A stretch of 51,901 bases of DNA from Flavobacteriaceae bacterium UBA5544 (GTDB lineage: Bacteria > Bacteroidota > Bacteroidia > Flavobacteriales > Flavobacteriaceae): contig DINI01000002.1 of the NCBI GenBank assembly GCA_002426755.1, positions 3,566 through 55,466 of the forward strand, given 5' to 3'. Below, piece after piece: positions 42,371-50,993 of the stretch (the stretch's first letter is position 1; the number at the start of each line of letters is the position of its first letter). Below the pieces are notes generated by a model. That model was not told the DNA's origin, made no database searches, and saw nothing but the letters and a program-made list of their open reading frames with translations. The position numbers and the translations under genes were made by a program.

Positions 42371-43396
42371 TTAGTTGAATTTGTATACTGCGGCAACTAA
42401 AAATGATGCAAGGCTTTTAGTTGGCATTAAATCATTATCCACGTATGCGTCATAAGACCAGCTGTCCAGGCGAACTTCCGGGATAATTGTTAGATCTTCT
42501 ATTTTATAATTGGCAGATAGGGTTGCGGCAAAAACGGTGTCGTCATCAAATTCATCATAGTGAAATCCGAAGTATTCTCCTCTTAATCCTAATGCAAGTT
42601 TTTCGGACAAGGTATATTGTGGGTAGAGGGCGGCTCCATAAAACCCGCTTCCATCTGTATCGTTATAAGTAGCATTGATTCCAAGAAAAAAGGAATCTGT
42701 TGCATTGTAACCTCCTGTGTAATCAACTTGAAATGTTGCTTCCGTGTTGTATGTTTGATTACCATAGATGAAATTAAGATACTGATCTTTGTAACCGACC
42801 TGTGCACCGAATGTGTAACTGCCATCTATATTTATTTCGGTATAATCAGTACTGTTCATTACCGCAAGTAAAAGCGAAAAATCATCGGAAAGCGTAATAT
42901 CTGCTTTTAATCCAGTATGAGAGAACGGCCCGTTGGAAAACATATATGAGGTACTATAATTGAAATTGTCTACAGGCGAAATGACCTCATACCCCAAAAA
43001 AGTGTTGAAATTTCCTAATGTCAACCTTACCTTGTCACTCACATTCCAATAGGCATAGAGTTGGTTAACAATATTGCTAGACCCAGTTGATAAAAACACA
43101 GCATCTTCGCCTCTTGGCCCAAAGACCAAATCGGCAACGAAACCCACTTTTTCTCCTTCATATTTAAAAATGGCATTAGCCATGCCAAGGCTAAAGCCGC
43201 TGCGGTTGGCGAACGATGTTCCTGGATTTAAAAAATAGTTCCCATCTTCATCTTCAAAAGCCTGATTTGGGCCTGTAAGGTTGGTTCTGTAATAGGCATC
43301 AACACTTCCGCTAATGGTGAATTTTTTTTCAGTTTCTTCTTGCGCATATAAAGTGATAGAGAAAACTAATAATAAAAGTGTAAAAATTGGTTTCAT
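42371..43396 (-). CDS. Outer-membrane beta-barrel (porin-like) protein of the ammonium operon
   Basis: Protein of 341 residues with a signal peptide (MKPIFTLLLLVFSITLYAQ). The rest is alternating amphipathic beta strands with many Tyr, Asn and Gly (FTISGSVDAYYRTNLTGPNQ, LTLGNFNTFLGYEVISPVDN) and it ends in Asn after an aromatic (VAAVYKFN), as outer-membrane barrels often do. It resembles the BBP2-type putative porins. Being first in the operon with PII and amt (gap 16 nt to PII), it probably lets ammonium or a small nitrogen compound cross the outer membrane; this is inferred only from position. Confidence 0.85.
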   Translation of the reverse strand: MKPIFTLLLLVFSITLYAQEETEKKFTISGSVDAYYRTNLTGPNQAFEDEDGNYFLNPGTSFANRSGFSLGMANAIFKYEGEKVGFVADLVFGPRGEDAVFLSTGSSNIVNQLYAYWNVSDKVRLTLGNFNTFLGYEVISPVDNFNYSTSYMFSNGPFSHTGLKADITLSDDFSLLLAVMNSTDYTEINIDGSYTFGAQVGYKDQYLNFIYGNQTYNTEATFQVDYTGGYNATDSFFLGINATYNDTDGSGFYGAALYPQYTLSEKLALGLRGEYFGFHYDEFDDDTVFAATLSANYKIEDLTIIPEVRLDSWSYDAYVDNDLMPTKSLASFLVAAVYKFN

Positions 43397-43425
43397 ATTG
43401 ATTGGATTATTTGGTTAATTGAATT

Positions 43426-43433
43426 CAAATCTA
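43426..43433 (-). promoter_or_regulatory. -7 box of the barrel-PII-amt operon
   Basis: TAGATTTG on the minus strand, exact TAnnTTTG, 29 nt upstream of the ATG at 43396. At the expected -33 position there is no TTG; instead the near arm of the 21-bp inverted repeat begins 15 nt upstream. This suits an activator-dependent or repressed promoter. Confidence 0.6.
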
Positions 43434-43448
43434 ATTTTTATTTTAAAA

Positions 43449-43522
43449 TACCCATAAAAAAATAGGGTTTAAAGAATAATTTTTATTATATTATTATAAT
43501 CAACCCTATTTTTTTATGGGTA
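43449..43522. repeat. Perfect 21-bp inverted repeat in the amt/gltB divergent region
   Basis: Arms 43449-43469 and 43502-43522 are exact inverse complements over 21 bp, with a 32-nt AT-only spacer apart from one c. Each arm reads ACCCATA...TAGGGT, itself an imperfect dyad (ACCC and GGGT ends). So the element could be two dimer-binding sites facing each other, or one very stable stem. It lies between the nitrogen operon (minus) and gltBD (plus). Confidence 0.9.
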
Positions 43523-43836
43523 CAATGTAATTAATTCAATTTTTTTAAGAATTTTAAAATAATGATTTTGAAGTAAAATCAGAAAAAGTTCATTTTAGAC
43601 TCAAAAAAATGATGTTTTTCAAATTTTCTATGAAAATAATTTATGCATTTCATTGTTTTGTTGAATATTTTTTATTGCGTATTTCGTAAAAAATAAGCCT
43701 CTGATTGTTGATTTTTCAGTTTTAGAGCCTCTAGTTGTGAATATGAGAAAAGTACTTGTCCTTTTTTATTTATTAAAAACAACCACTTATATTTAATTTG
43801 ATCAAGGGGGTTTTTGGACCTCAAAAATTGAAGATT
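43523..43836. other. AT-rich upstream region of gltB
   Basis: No gene of interest. Near the gltB start, TTAATTTG (43793-43800) is one base off the -7 consensus, 36 nt before the ATG at 43837. A minus-strand frame here (43672-43878) overlaps the gltB start and shows no family resemblance. Confidence 0.4.
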
Positions 43837-46800
43837 ATGTTGCAAAAACAAGGACTTTATTTGCCAGAATTTGAACACGATAATTGTGGCGCAGGATTCA
43901 TCTGTAGTTTAAAGGGAAATAAATCAAATGCCATCATACATAAGGCACTTGAAATCCTTGAAAAACTAGAACATCGAGGTGCTGTTAGTTCGGATGGAAA
44001 AACGGGTGATGGCGCAGGAATATTGATTGATATTCCTCATGAATTTTTCGTGAAACATTGCGATTTCAATTTGCCAAAATTTGGAGAATATGCCGTCAGT
44101 AATGTGTTCTTGCCAAAACGGGAAAATCAGCGAAGCTATTGTGTTGAAAAATTTGAGCATTATATACAAGGACAAGGTCTGCATATACTGGGTTGGAGAG
44201 ATGTTCCTATAGACGCATCCGTTTTGGGACAGGTTGCTTCTGAAAGTGAGCCATTCGTCAAGCAGGTGTTCATCGGTAAGTCGGATAAAAACCAAAAAGA
44301 TTTTGATTTCAATCTCAAATTATATACAGCGAGAAAACAAGCAGAGCATCATATCTATAATTCAAAATTATCCGAAAGTTCTAGATTCTATCTTCCAAGT
44401 CTTTCAACAAAAACTATCATCTTCAAAGGCTTATTAATTCCAGAAGACATCAAATTATATTATAAAGATTTACAAGACCCATCGCTCGTCACACGTTTGG
44501 CCTTGGTACATCAGCGGTTTTCAACCAATACATTTCCAACTTGGGATTTGGCACAGCCGTTCCGCTATATGTGCCATAACGGTGAAATCAATACACTTCG
44601 GGGCAATGTGTCCAGAACCTTATCCCGTCAGGAATTGATGGAAAGCGATTGGTTTGGCGACGAACTGAAAACTATTTTTCCAATCATTCTTCCGGGGAAA
44701 TCGGACTCTGCACAAATGGATATGGTGGTGGAATTGCTATTGATGACGGGACGCTCGCTTCCTGAAGTGATGATGATGCTCGTGCCGGAAGCTTGGGAGA
44801 AAAACCCAGATATGTCCGAAGCTAAAAAAGCGTTTTATGAATACAACTCCTGCATTATGGAACCTTGGGATGGCCCAGCGTCCATTCCATTCACCGATGG
44901 TAATTATATAGGTGCGCTTCTAGATAGAAATGGTCTGCGACCATCAAGATACACAGTCACAAAAGATGGGTTTGTCATTATGTCTTCAGAAACTGGTGTT
45001 ATTGATATCGACCCGAAGAATGTGGAGCGTCATGGTCGCTTGGAGCCTGGCAAAATGTTTTTGGTGGATATGAATCAAGGCCGAATTGTCAATGATGATG
45101 AAATTAAGGAAGCCATTGTTTCCAAACATCCTTATAAAGAGTGGTTGGCTAAAAACTTGGTGCATTTGGCGGCCATTCCCGCTAAAAAAGGACCAATAAA
45201 GCATAAAGAAGACCCCTTGGCAAAACGTCAAATTGTATTTGGATATACCGAGGAAGATATGAGTGTCCTCATTCAACCGATGGCACAATCGGGAAAAGAA
45301 CCGATTGGTTCCATGGGGAATGATGCGCCGATTGCAGTGTTGTCTGAAAAGCCACAGCTGATTTATAATTATTTCAAACAATTGTTCGCACAAGTTACAA
45401 ATCCACCTTTGGATGGTATCCGTGAAAAGTTGATTACTGATATTAGTTTGACACTTGGTAGCGACACCAATATATTCAAAATCAATGAAGACCAATGTCG
45501 AAAGTTGAAAATCCAAAACCCTGTGATTTCAAAACATGATTTGGATAAAATAAAAAATTACACGCAAAATCCAGATTTCGTAGTGACAAATATTTCTATT
45601 TTATATGAAGTAGATAAAGGTTTGAATGAATTGGAACGCGCGTTAGAGAATTTAGTGAAAACTGCGTCAAATGCCATCGATGAAGGTGGGAATATCATCA
45701 TCCTTTCCGATAGAGGTGTCAATAAGAAGATGGCTCCCATTCCTGCACTTTTGGCATGTTCTTATGTGAATCACGAACTTTATAAAATCGGCAAACGCGC
45801 CAAAGTCAGTATCATTATTGAATCTGCCGAGCCACGTGAGGTGCATCATTTTGCATTGCTTTTTGGATTTGGTGCGAGTGCCATCAATCCATATATCGTC
45901 AATGAAATTGTTCAAAAGCAAGTTCAGGATGACGAGGTTCTGGGTATGGATTACATTCAGGCCATTCGAAATTACAATCGTGCCATCGGAATGGGTATTT
46001 TGAAGGTGATGAACAAAATTGGAATTTCAACCTTGAATTCCTACCGAGGTTCACAATTGTTTGAATGTATCGGATTGAATTCGAAATTTGTCAATACGTT
46101 TTTCCCAAATACGGTCACAAGAATTCAGGGTATTGGTCTTCAGGAAATAGAAAAAGAAATTTCAAAACGTCACCGAAAAGCGTATGTGGAGCAATCTGTG
46201 GACGCCGATTTAGGTTTGGAATTTGGCGGCAATTATAAATGGCGACGCAATGGCGAAAAACACGCTTTCAATCCGTTGACCGTTGCAAAATTGCAGGAAT
46301 CGGTTCGAAATAATAAGCATGCCACATTCAAGGAATATTCTGATTTGGTAAACGAACAATCCAAACAATTGATGACCATTCGAGGGCTGTTCGAATTCAC
46401 AAATTATGACCCAATTCCGTTGGAAGAAGTAGAACCTTGGACCAAAATTGTCAAGCGTTTTAAAACGGGCGCCATGTCTTATGGGTCTATAAGTAAAGAA
46501 GCCCATGAAAATTTAGCGGTTGCCATGAATCGTATTGGCGGTAAGAGCAATTCTGGCGAAGGCGGTGAAGATGAAGAACGTTTTTACAAAGATTCTAACG
46601 GTGATTGGAAAAATTCTGCGATTAAGCAAGTGGCTTCGGGTCGATTTGGAGTGACTTCAAATTATTTGACAAATGCTTCTGAAATTCAAATAAAAATGGC
46701 CCAAGGGGCAAAGCCTGGTGAAGGTGGACAATTACCTGGATCAAAGGTGAATCGCGAGATTGCCAAAACCAGAAATTCTACGCCGTATGTCGGATTGATT

Positions 46801-48342
46801 TCACCACCACCACATCATGATATTTATTCCATTGAAGATTTATCGCAATTAATATATGATTTGAAATCGGCCAATCGCGATGCAAGAATCAATGTAAAAT
46901 TGGTATCAGAAGTTGGTGTTGGCACCGTCGCTGCTGGTGTAGCCAAGGCTAAAGGTGATGTCATTTTGATTTCCGGCCATGATGGTGGAACGGGTGCAAC
47001 GCCATTGACCTCTTTAAAACACGCAGGATTACCATGGGAATTGGGATTGGCAGAAGCACAACAAACCTTGGTGATGAACAATTTGAGAAATCGTGTGGTT
47101 TTGGAATGCGACGGACAACTGAAAACAGGTCGCGATGTTGCCATTGCGTGTCTGTTGGGTGCCGAAGAATTTGGGTTTGCAACGGCGCCATTGGTCGCTT
47201 CTGGATGCATCATGATGCGCGTGTGCCATTTAAATACGTGCCCTGTTGGGATTGCCACACAAAACCCAGAACTACGTAAAAAATTCCAAGGAAAACCGGA
47301 GCATGTGGTCAACTTTATGTATTTCGTAGCACAAGAGTTACGGGAAATTATGGCCGAATTGGGATTCCGAACGGTTGATGAAATGGTCGGTCAGGTGCAA
47401 AAACTCAACCGAAACAAAACAATCGACTTTTATAAATCCAATGGTTTGGATTTGTCGCCAATTCTACATCAAGTCAGTGTTCCGCAAGGCACAAAATTGT
47501 ATAATACCGAAACACAAGACCATGATTTGGAAAAAGCCTTGGATTTTAAAATCATCCGTCAAGCGCATCCTGCCATTTTCAGAAAAGAAAAAACGGTTCT
47601 GGAATCTAAAATCAATAATCGCGACAGAGCTTTTGGTGCCATCTTAAGTAATGAAATTTCCAAGATTTACGGTGCTCAAGGATTACCTGAAAATACATTG
47701 AAAATTAATTTCACAGGCTCCGCAGGTCAAAGTTTTGGAGCTTTTGCTACCAAAGGCTTGACGCTGGTCATCAACGGGAATTCCAATGATTATTTAGGTA
47801 AAGGGCTTTCTGGAGGTAAATTGGTCGTGAAAGTCCCTGATACCTCCACACTCATTCCAGAGGAAAATGTCATTATTGGAAACGTCGCCTTATATGGTGC
47901 AACTTCTGGTGAAGCCTACATCAACGGAAAAGCAGGTGAACGTTTTTGTGTCCGAAACTCCGGTGCAATCGCGGTGGTGGAAGGTATAGGCGACCATGGT
48001 TGTGAATATATGACAGGCGGGCGAGCCGTTATTTTAGGTGAAGTGGGACGGAATTTTGGTGCCGGAATGAGTGGCGGCATTGCTTATGTATATGACATCA
48101 ATGGCACATTTAAAAATCACTGCAATCTGGAAGGTTTGAATTTGGAACCTGTTATTGAGACTGAAGATATTACCGAGTTAAAAAAATTGGTGGAGAATCA
48201 TTACAACGCGACCTTAAGTCCTTTGGCACAGCGAATTCTCGAAAATTGGCAAACTCAATTACCAAAATTCATCAAAGTATTGCCAGAGGAATACAAACAG
48301 GCATTGATTAGATTGGAACAGGAAAACCTTGTAAAGCAATAA
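43837..48342 (+). CDS. gltB: Glutamate synthase, large (alpha) subunit
   Basis: A 1502-residue enzyme that with GltD makes glutamate from glutamine and 2-oxoglutarate. After a short propeptide the nucleophile Cys (residue 17, HDNCGAGFICSLKGN) starts the glutaminase domain (about 17-430). The central and FMN domains follow, with SYGSISKEAHENLAVAMNRI, GLISPPPHHDIYSIEDLSQL and LISGHDGGTGATPLTSLKHA. The 3Fe-4S cysteines are in GCIMMRVCHLNTCPVGIATQ, and the C-terminal GXGXG helix repeats end the protein. The start at 43837 (MLQKQGLYLPEFEHDN) gives a usual propeptide; the frame extends to a TTG at 43798. gltD begins 4 nt after the stop. Confidence 0.98.
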   Translation: MLQKQGLYLPEFEHDNCGAGFICSLKGNKSNAIIHKALEILEKLEHRGAVSSDGKTGDGAGILIDIPHEFFVKHCDFNLPKFGEYAVSNVFLPKRENQRSYCVEKFEHYIQGQGLHILGWRDVPIDASVLGQVASESEPFVKQVFIGKSDKNQKDFDFNLKLYTARKQAEHHIYNSKLSESSRFYLPSLSTKTIIFKGLLIPEDIKLYYKDLQDPSLVTRLALVHQRFSTNTFPTWDLAQPFRYMCHNGEINTLRGNVSRTLSRQELMESDWFGDELKTIFPIILPGKSDSAQMDMVVELLLMTGRSLPEVMMMLVPEAWEKNPDMSEAKKAFYEYNSCIMEPWDGPASIPFTDGNYIGALLDRNGLRPSRYTVTKDGFVIMSSETGVIDIDPKNVERHGRLEPGKMFLVDMNQGRIVNDDEIKEAIVSKHPYKEWLAKNLVHLAAIPAKKGPIKHKEDPLAKRQIVFGYTEEDMSVLIQPMAQSGKEPIGSMGNDAPIAVLSEKPQLIYNYFKQLFAQVTNPPLDGIREKLITDISLTLGSDTNIFKINEDQCRKLKIQNPVISKHDLDKIKNYTQNPDFVVTNISILYEVDKGLNELERALENLVKTASNAIDEGGNIIILSDRGVNKKMAPIPALLACSYVNHELYKIGKRAKVSIIIESAEPREVHHFALLFGFGASAINPYIVNEIVQKQVQDDEVLGMDYIQAIRNYNRAIGMGILKVMNKIGISTLNSYRGSQLFECIGLNSKFVNTFFPNTVTRIQGIGLQEIEKEISKRHRKAYVEQSVDADLGLEFGGNYKWRRNGEKHAFNPLTVAKLQESVRNNKHATFKEYSDLVNEQSKQLMTIRGLFEFTNYDPIPLEEVEPWTKIVKRFKTGAMSYGSISKEAHENLAVAMNRIGGKSNSGEGGEDEERFYKDSNGDWKNSAIKQVASGRFGVTSNYLTNASEIQIKMAQGAKPGEGGQLPGSKVNREIAKTRNSTPYVGLISPPPHHDIYSIEDLSQLIYDLKSANRDARINVKLVSEVGVGTVAAGVAKAKGDVILISGHDGGTGATPLTSLKHAGLPWELGLAEAQQTLVMNNLRNRVVLECDGQLKTGRDVAIACLLGAEEFGFATAPLVASGCIMMRVCHLNTCPVGIATQNPELRKKFQGKPEHVVNFMYFVAQELREIMAELGFRTVDEMVGQVQKLNRNKTIDFYKSNGLDLSPILHQVSVPQGTKLYNTETQDHDLEKALDFKIIRQAHPAIFRKEKTVLESKINNRDRAFGAILSNEISKIYGAQGLPENTLKINFTGSAGQSFGAFATKGLTLVINGNSNDYLGKGLSGGKLVVKVPDTSTLIPEENVIIGNVALYGATSGEAYINGKAGERFCVRNSGAIAVVEGIGDHGCEYMTGGRAVILGEVGRNFGAGMSGGIAYVYDINGTFKNHCNLEGLNLEPVIETEDITELKKLVENHYNATLSPLAQRILENWQTQLPKFIKVLPEEYKQALIRLEQENLVKQ

Positions 48343-48346
48343 GAGT

Positions 48347-49813
48347 ATGGGAAAGATAACAGGATTTTTAGAATATGAACGGGTTGATGAACCGTACGAG
48401 AAAGTCGAAGATAGACTTCAAAACTATAACGAGTTTACGATTCCTTTGGAAGAAAAAAAATTGAAAGACCAAGGCGCACGTTGCATGGATTGTGGCATTC
48501 CCTTTTGTCATAGTGGCTGTCCTTTGGGCAATCTCATTCCAGATTTTAATGATAAGGTCTATAAAGGACGGTGGAAAGAAGCAGCTCAAATTTTGCATGC
48601 GACCAATAACTTCCCGGAATTTACAGGTCGATTATGCCCAGCGCCATGCGAGGAAGCTTGTGTGCTAGGGATTAATGAAGACCCAGTGACCATTGAAAAT
48701 ATCGAAAAAAACATTGCAGAAACTGCGTTTAAAGAGGGTTGGGTAAATGCACATCCACCAAAATTTAGAACCGGAAAAAATGTAGCCGTCATAGGCTCTG
48801 GCCCGGCAGGATTGGCCGCTGCGCAACAGCTCAATCGAGCAGGGCACAAGGTGACCGTATTTGAGAGAGATGCCAAAGTGGGCGGATTATTGCGTTATGG
48901 AATCCCTGATTTTAAGATGGAAAAGCACATTATAGACCGACGTGTTGCTATTTTGGAAGAGGAAGGTATTTTATTTGAAACAAATGCGCATGTCGGAGAA
49001 AATGTCAGCGTTGAAACCATCAAAGCAGATTTTGATGCCGTTTTATTGTCTGGTGGCGCAACTGTTAGAAGAGGAATTCCAATAAAGGGAAATCATTTAA
49101 AAGGCATTCATCAAGCGATGGATTTCTTAAAGTTGAATAATCAACATGTGGATGGTCTTATAGGATTTGAGGATGTGATTTCAGCAAAAGAGAAACATGT
49201 GATTGTCATCGGCGGTGGCGACACAGGGTCGGATTGCATTGGTACGAGCAATCGTCATGGGGCGAAATCGGTCACGAATTTTGAGATTTTAAGCAAGCCT
49301 TCGGAAGGTCGACCAGCGCATCAGCCTTGGCCGTATTGGCCCATGCGATTGAAAACAACATCTTCCCACAAAGAAGGAGTGGAACGTTTTTTCAGTATTT
49401 CAACTAAAGAATTTTTAGGAGACAAAAACGGAAATTTGACGGGTTTAAAAACCGTTGAGGTCGAATGGATTTTTAAAGAAGGTGAACGTCCGGAATTGCT
49501 TGAAGTTCCAAATACCGAAAAGTTATGGGAATGTGATATGGTCTTGTTGGCACTTGGGTTTACAGGTGCTGAAAAAACATTGGCGGAACAATTCGGACTG
49601 GAAATGGATTTTAGGACCAATATCAAAGCATCCACGAAAAATTATGCAACCAATGTGCCAGGTATTTTTGCCGCTGGGGATATGCGTCGCGGTCAGTCGT
49701 TGATTGTATGGGCAATTTCTGAAGGTCGTCAGGCGGCTCATCACCTGGATGCTTATTTAATGGGGCATTCCAATTTGCCTTTGAAAGACGATAATGATTT
49801 ACCAAGGGTCTAA
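48347..49813 (+). CDS. gltD: Glutamate synthase, small (beta) subunit
   Basis: A 488-residue subunit that feeds electrons from NADPH to the large subunit. The N-terminal 4Fe-4S cysteines lie in ARCMDCGIPFCHSGCPLGNL and CPAPCEEACVLG. The FAD site is VAVIGSGPAGLAAAQQL and the NADPH site VIVIGGGDTGSDCIGTSNRH. The end, VPGIFAAGDMRRGQSLIVWA, is the usual final FAD contact. Length is normal. It follows gltB after 4 nt and is closed by a terminator about 90 nt downstream. Confidence 0.98.
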   Translation: MGKITGFLEYERVDEPYEKVEDRLQNYNEFTIPLEEKKLKDQGARCMDCGIPFCHSGCPLGNLIPDFNDKVYKGRWKEAAQILHATNNFPEFTGRLCPAPCEEACVLGINEDPVTIENIEKNIAETAFKEGWVNAHPPKFRTGKNVAVIGSGPAGLAAAQQLNRAGHKVTVFERDAKVGGLLRYGIPDFKMEKHIIDRRVAILEEEGILFETNAHVGENVSVETIKADFDAVLLSGGATVRRGIPIKGNHLKGIHQAMDFLKLNNQHVDGLIGFEDVISAKEKHVIVIGGGDTGSDCIGTSNRHGAKSVTNFEILSKPSEGRPAHQPWPYWPMRLKTTSSHKEGVERFFSISTKEFLGDKNGNLTGLKTVEVEWIFKEGERPELLEVPNTEKLWECDMVLLALGFTGAEKTLAEQFGLEMDFRTNIKASTKNYATNVPGIFAAGDMRRGQSLIVWAISEGRQAAHHLDAYLMGHSNLPLKDDNDLPRV

Positions 49814-49900
49814 AAGATGAAAAACAGGATAGTCAATTTAAAGATTTGTGTCATTGTCAATTCCACATGAGTTGATACAGGGTATTGTTGTTAGAACTTT

Positions 49901-49934
49901 AAGCCTGGTATCAATTGAGATTCAGGCTTTTTTA
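49901..49934 (+). terminator. Rho-independent terminator after gltBD
   Basis: AAGCCTG (49901-49907) pairs with CAGGCTT (49923-49929), 7 bp, loop 15 nt, followed by a U-run (to about 49933). Confidence 0.8.
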
Positions 49935-50019
49935 TTGAATAATTTATGCTCTTTGAACATCACACGAAATAATATTTAAGTAATTGAAAAACAATAAATT
50001 AAAATAAAATTATATCAAG

Positions 50020-50058
50020 TGGCTTTAATCCATTATCAACAAATTCAAATTTAAGCCA
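50020..50058 (+). other. Hairpin in the leader region of ilvE
   Basis: TGGCTTTAA (50020-50028) pairs with TTTAAGCCA (50050-50058), 8 of 9 positions, loop 21 nt. There is no U-run, so it is not a classical terminator. It is the only structure seen in the 165-nt stretch between the gltBD terminator and ilvE; no clear -7 box was found. Confidence 0.4.
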
Positions 50059-50099
50059 ATCACAAAAAATTAATTTAGAACCATATAAGTAATAGGAGT

Positions 50100-50993
50100 A
50101 TGTATTTTAACGAACAAAGCATCATCTACCACAACGGTAAATTTCTTCATCCAAATGACCCAAACATCGGGTTGTATGGGCAATCCTTGCATTATGGCAA
50201 CGGTGTTTTTGAAGGCATCAGAGCTTATAAAACCAAGCAAGGAACAAAGATTTTCAAAGCAGAGGCACATTACAAACGCTTACAATACGGAGCTAAAGTC
50301 ATGGGCATTCCATTCAATTTTTCAGTGGACGAATTAGTCGCAATCACGTATGATTTATTGGAGAAAAACAATTTTCAAGATGCCTACATCCGACCGTTGA
50401 TTACAACTGGAGCAGATATGAGCTTGAAGACATCTTCGGAATCCAATCTCACCATCCAATGTTGGGAATGGGGAAAATATATGGGTGACCGATTGCTGAA
50501 AGTGAGGACATCGTCTTTTGAACGCCCAAACCCAAAATCCTGTTTTGTGGAAGCAAAGGTCACGGGGCATTATATCAATTCGGTGTTGTCCACAAATGAG
50601 GCCAAAAATTCGGGATATGATGAAGCTTTATTGCTGGACATGTATGGCAATGTAGCGGAATGTTCTGGAGCGAATATTTTTATGGAGAAAGATGGCAAAC
50701 TATACACACCAAAAAAGGGAAGCATCATGCCAGGCATTACACGTTCCACAATTTTGGAACTCTGCAAAGAAGAAGGCATTCTGGTAGAAGAAAAACACTT
50801 TAAGTTGGAAGAATTGAAACAGGCGGACAGTGCATTTTTTACAGGAACCGCTGCGGAAGTTGTGGGCTTGAAATCTTTGGATGATTACGAATTTCCATTG
50901 GATTGGAATCAGTCATTTGGAAATAAATTAATGCATTTGTACAAGCAGGAAGTCTTGTGTGAACGAAAAGGAACGCTATCAAAAGCCGTATGA
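50100..50993 (+). CDS. ilvE: Branched-chain amino acid aminotransferase
   Basis: A 297-residue PLP enzyme (class IV fold) that transfers the amino group of glutamate to the keto acids of valine, leucine and isoleucine. Conserved parts: LHYGNGVFEGIRAYKT, YIRPLITTG, VEAKVTGHYINSVLST with the PLP Lys, DEALLLDMYGNVAECSGANI and TGTAAEVVGL. An AGGAG lies one nt before the ATG, too near to act as a normal Shine-Dalgarno. The gene overlaps ilvD by 4 nt (ATGA), so the pathway is translated as one unit. D-amino acid transaminase is a weaker alternative. Confidence 0.95.
   Translation: MYFNEQSIIYHNGKFLHPNDPNIGLYGQSLHYGNGVFEGIRAYKTKQGTKIFKAEAHYKRLQYGAKVMGIPFNFSVDELVAITYDLLEKNNFQDAYIRPLITTGADMSLKTSSESNLTIQCWEWGKYMGDRLLKVRTSSFERPNPKSCFVEAKVTGHYINSVLSTNEAKNSGYDEALLLDMYGNVAECSGANIFMEKDGKLYTPKKGSIMPGITRSTILELCKEEGILVEEKHFKLEELKQADSAFFTGTAAEVVGLKSLDDYEFPLDWNQSFGNKLMHLYKQEVLCERKGTLSKAV

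Noticed and set aside
43449..43522. Terminator for a minus- or plus-strand gene
   Set aside because: No gene ends near it on either strand; it lies in a divergent upstream region, so an operator role is more sensible.
43798..43836. TTG start extending gltB by 13 codons
   Set aside because: The ATG at 43837 already gives a normal propeptide before the nucleophile Cys; a partial -7 box overlaps the extension.
43672..43878. Minus-strand open frame of 68 codons upstream of gltB
   Set aside because: It overlaps the gltB start, has an AT-driven Lys/Leu/Gln/Phe composition and resembles nothing known.
44986..45516. Long antisense frame (176 codons) inside gltB
   Set aside because: Shadow of a strongly conserved gene; many His, Phe and Cys residues typical of reversed coding sequence.
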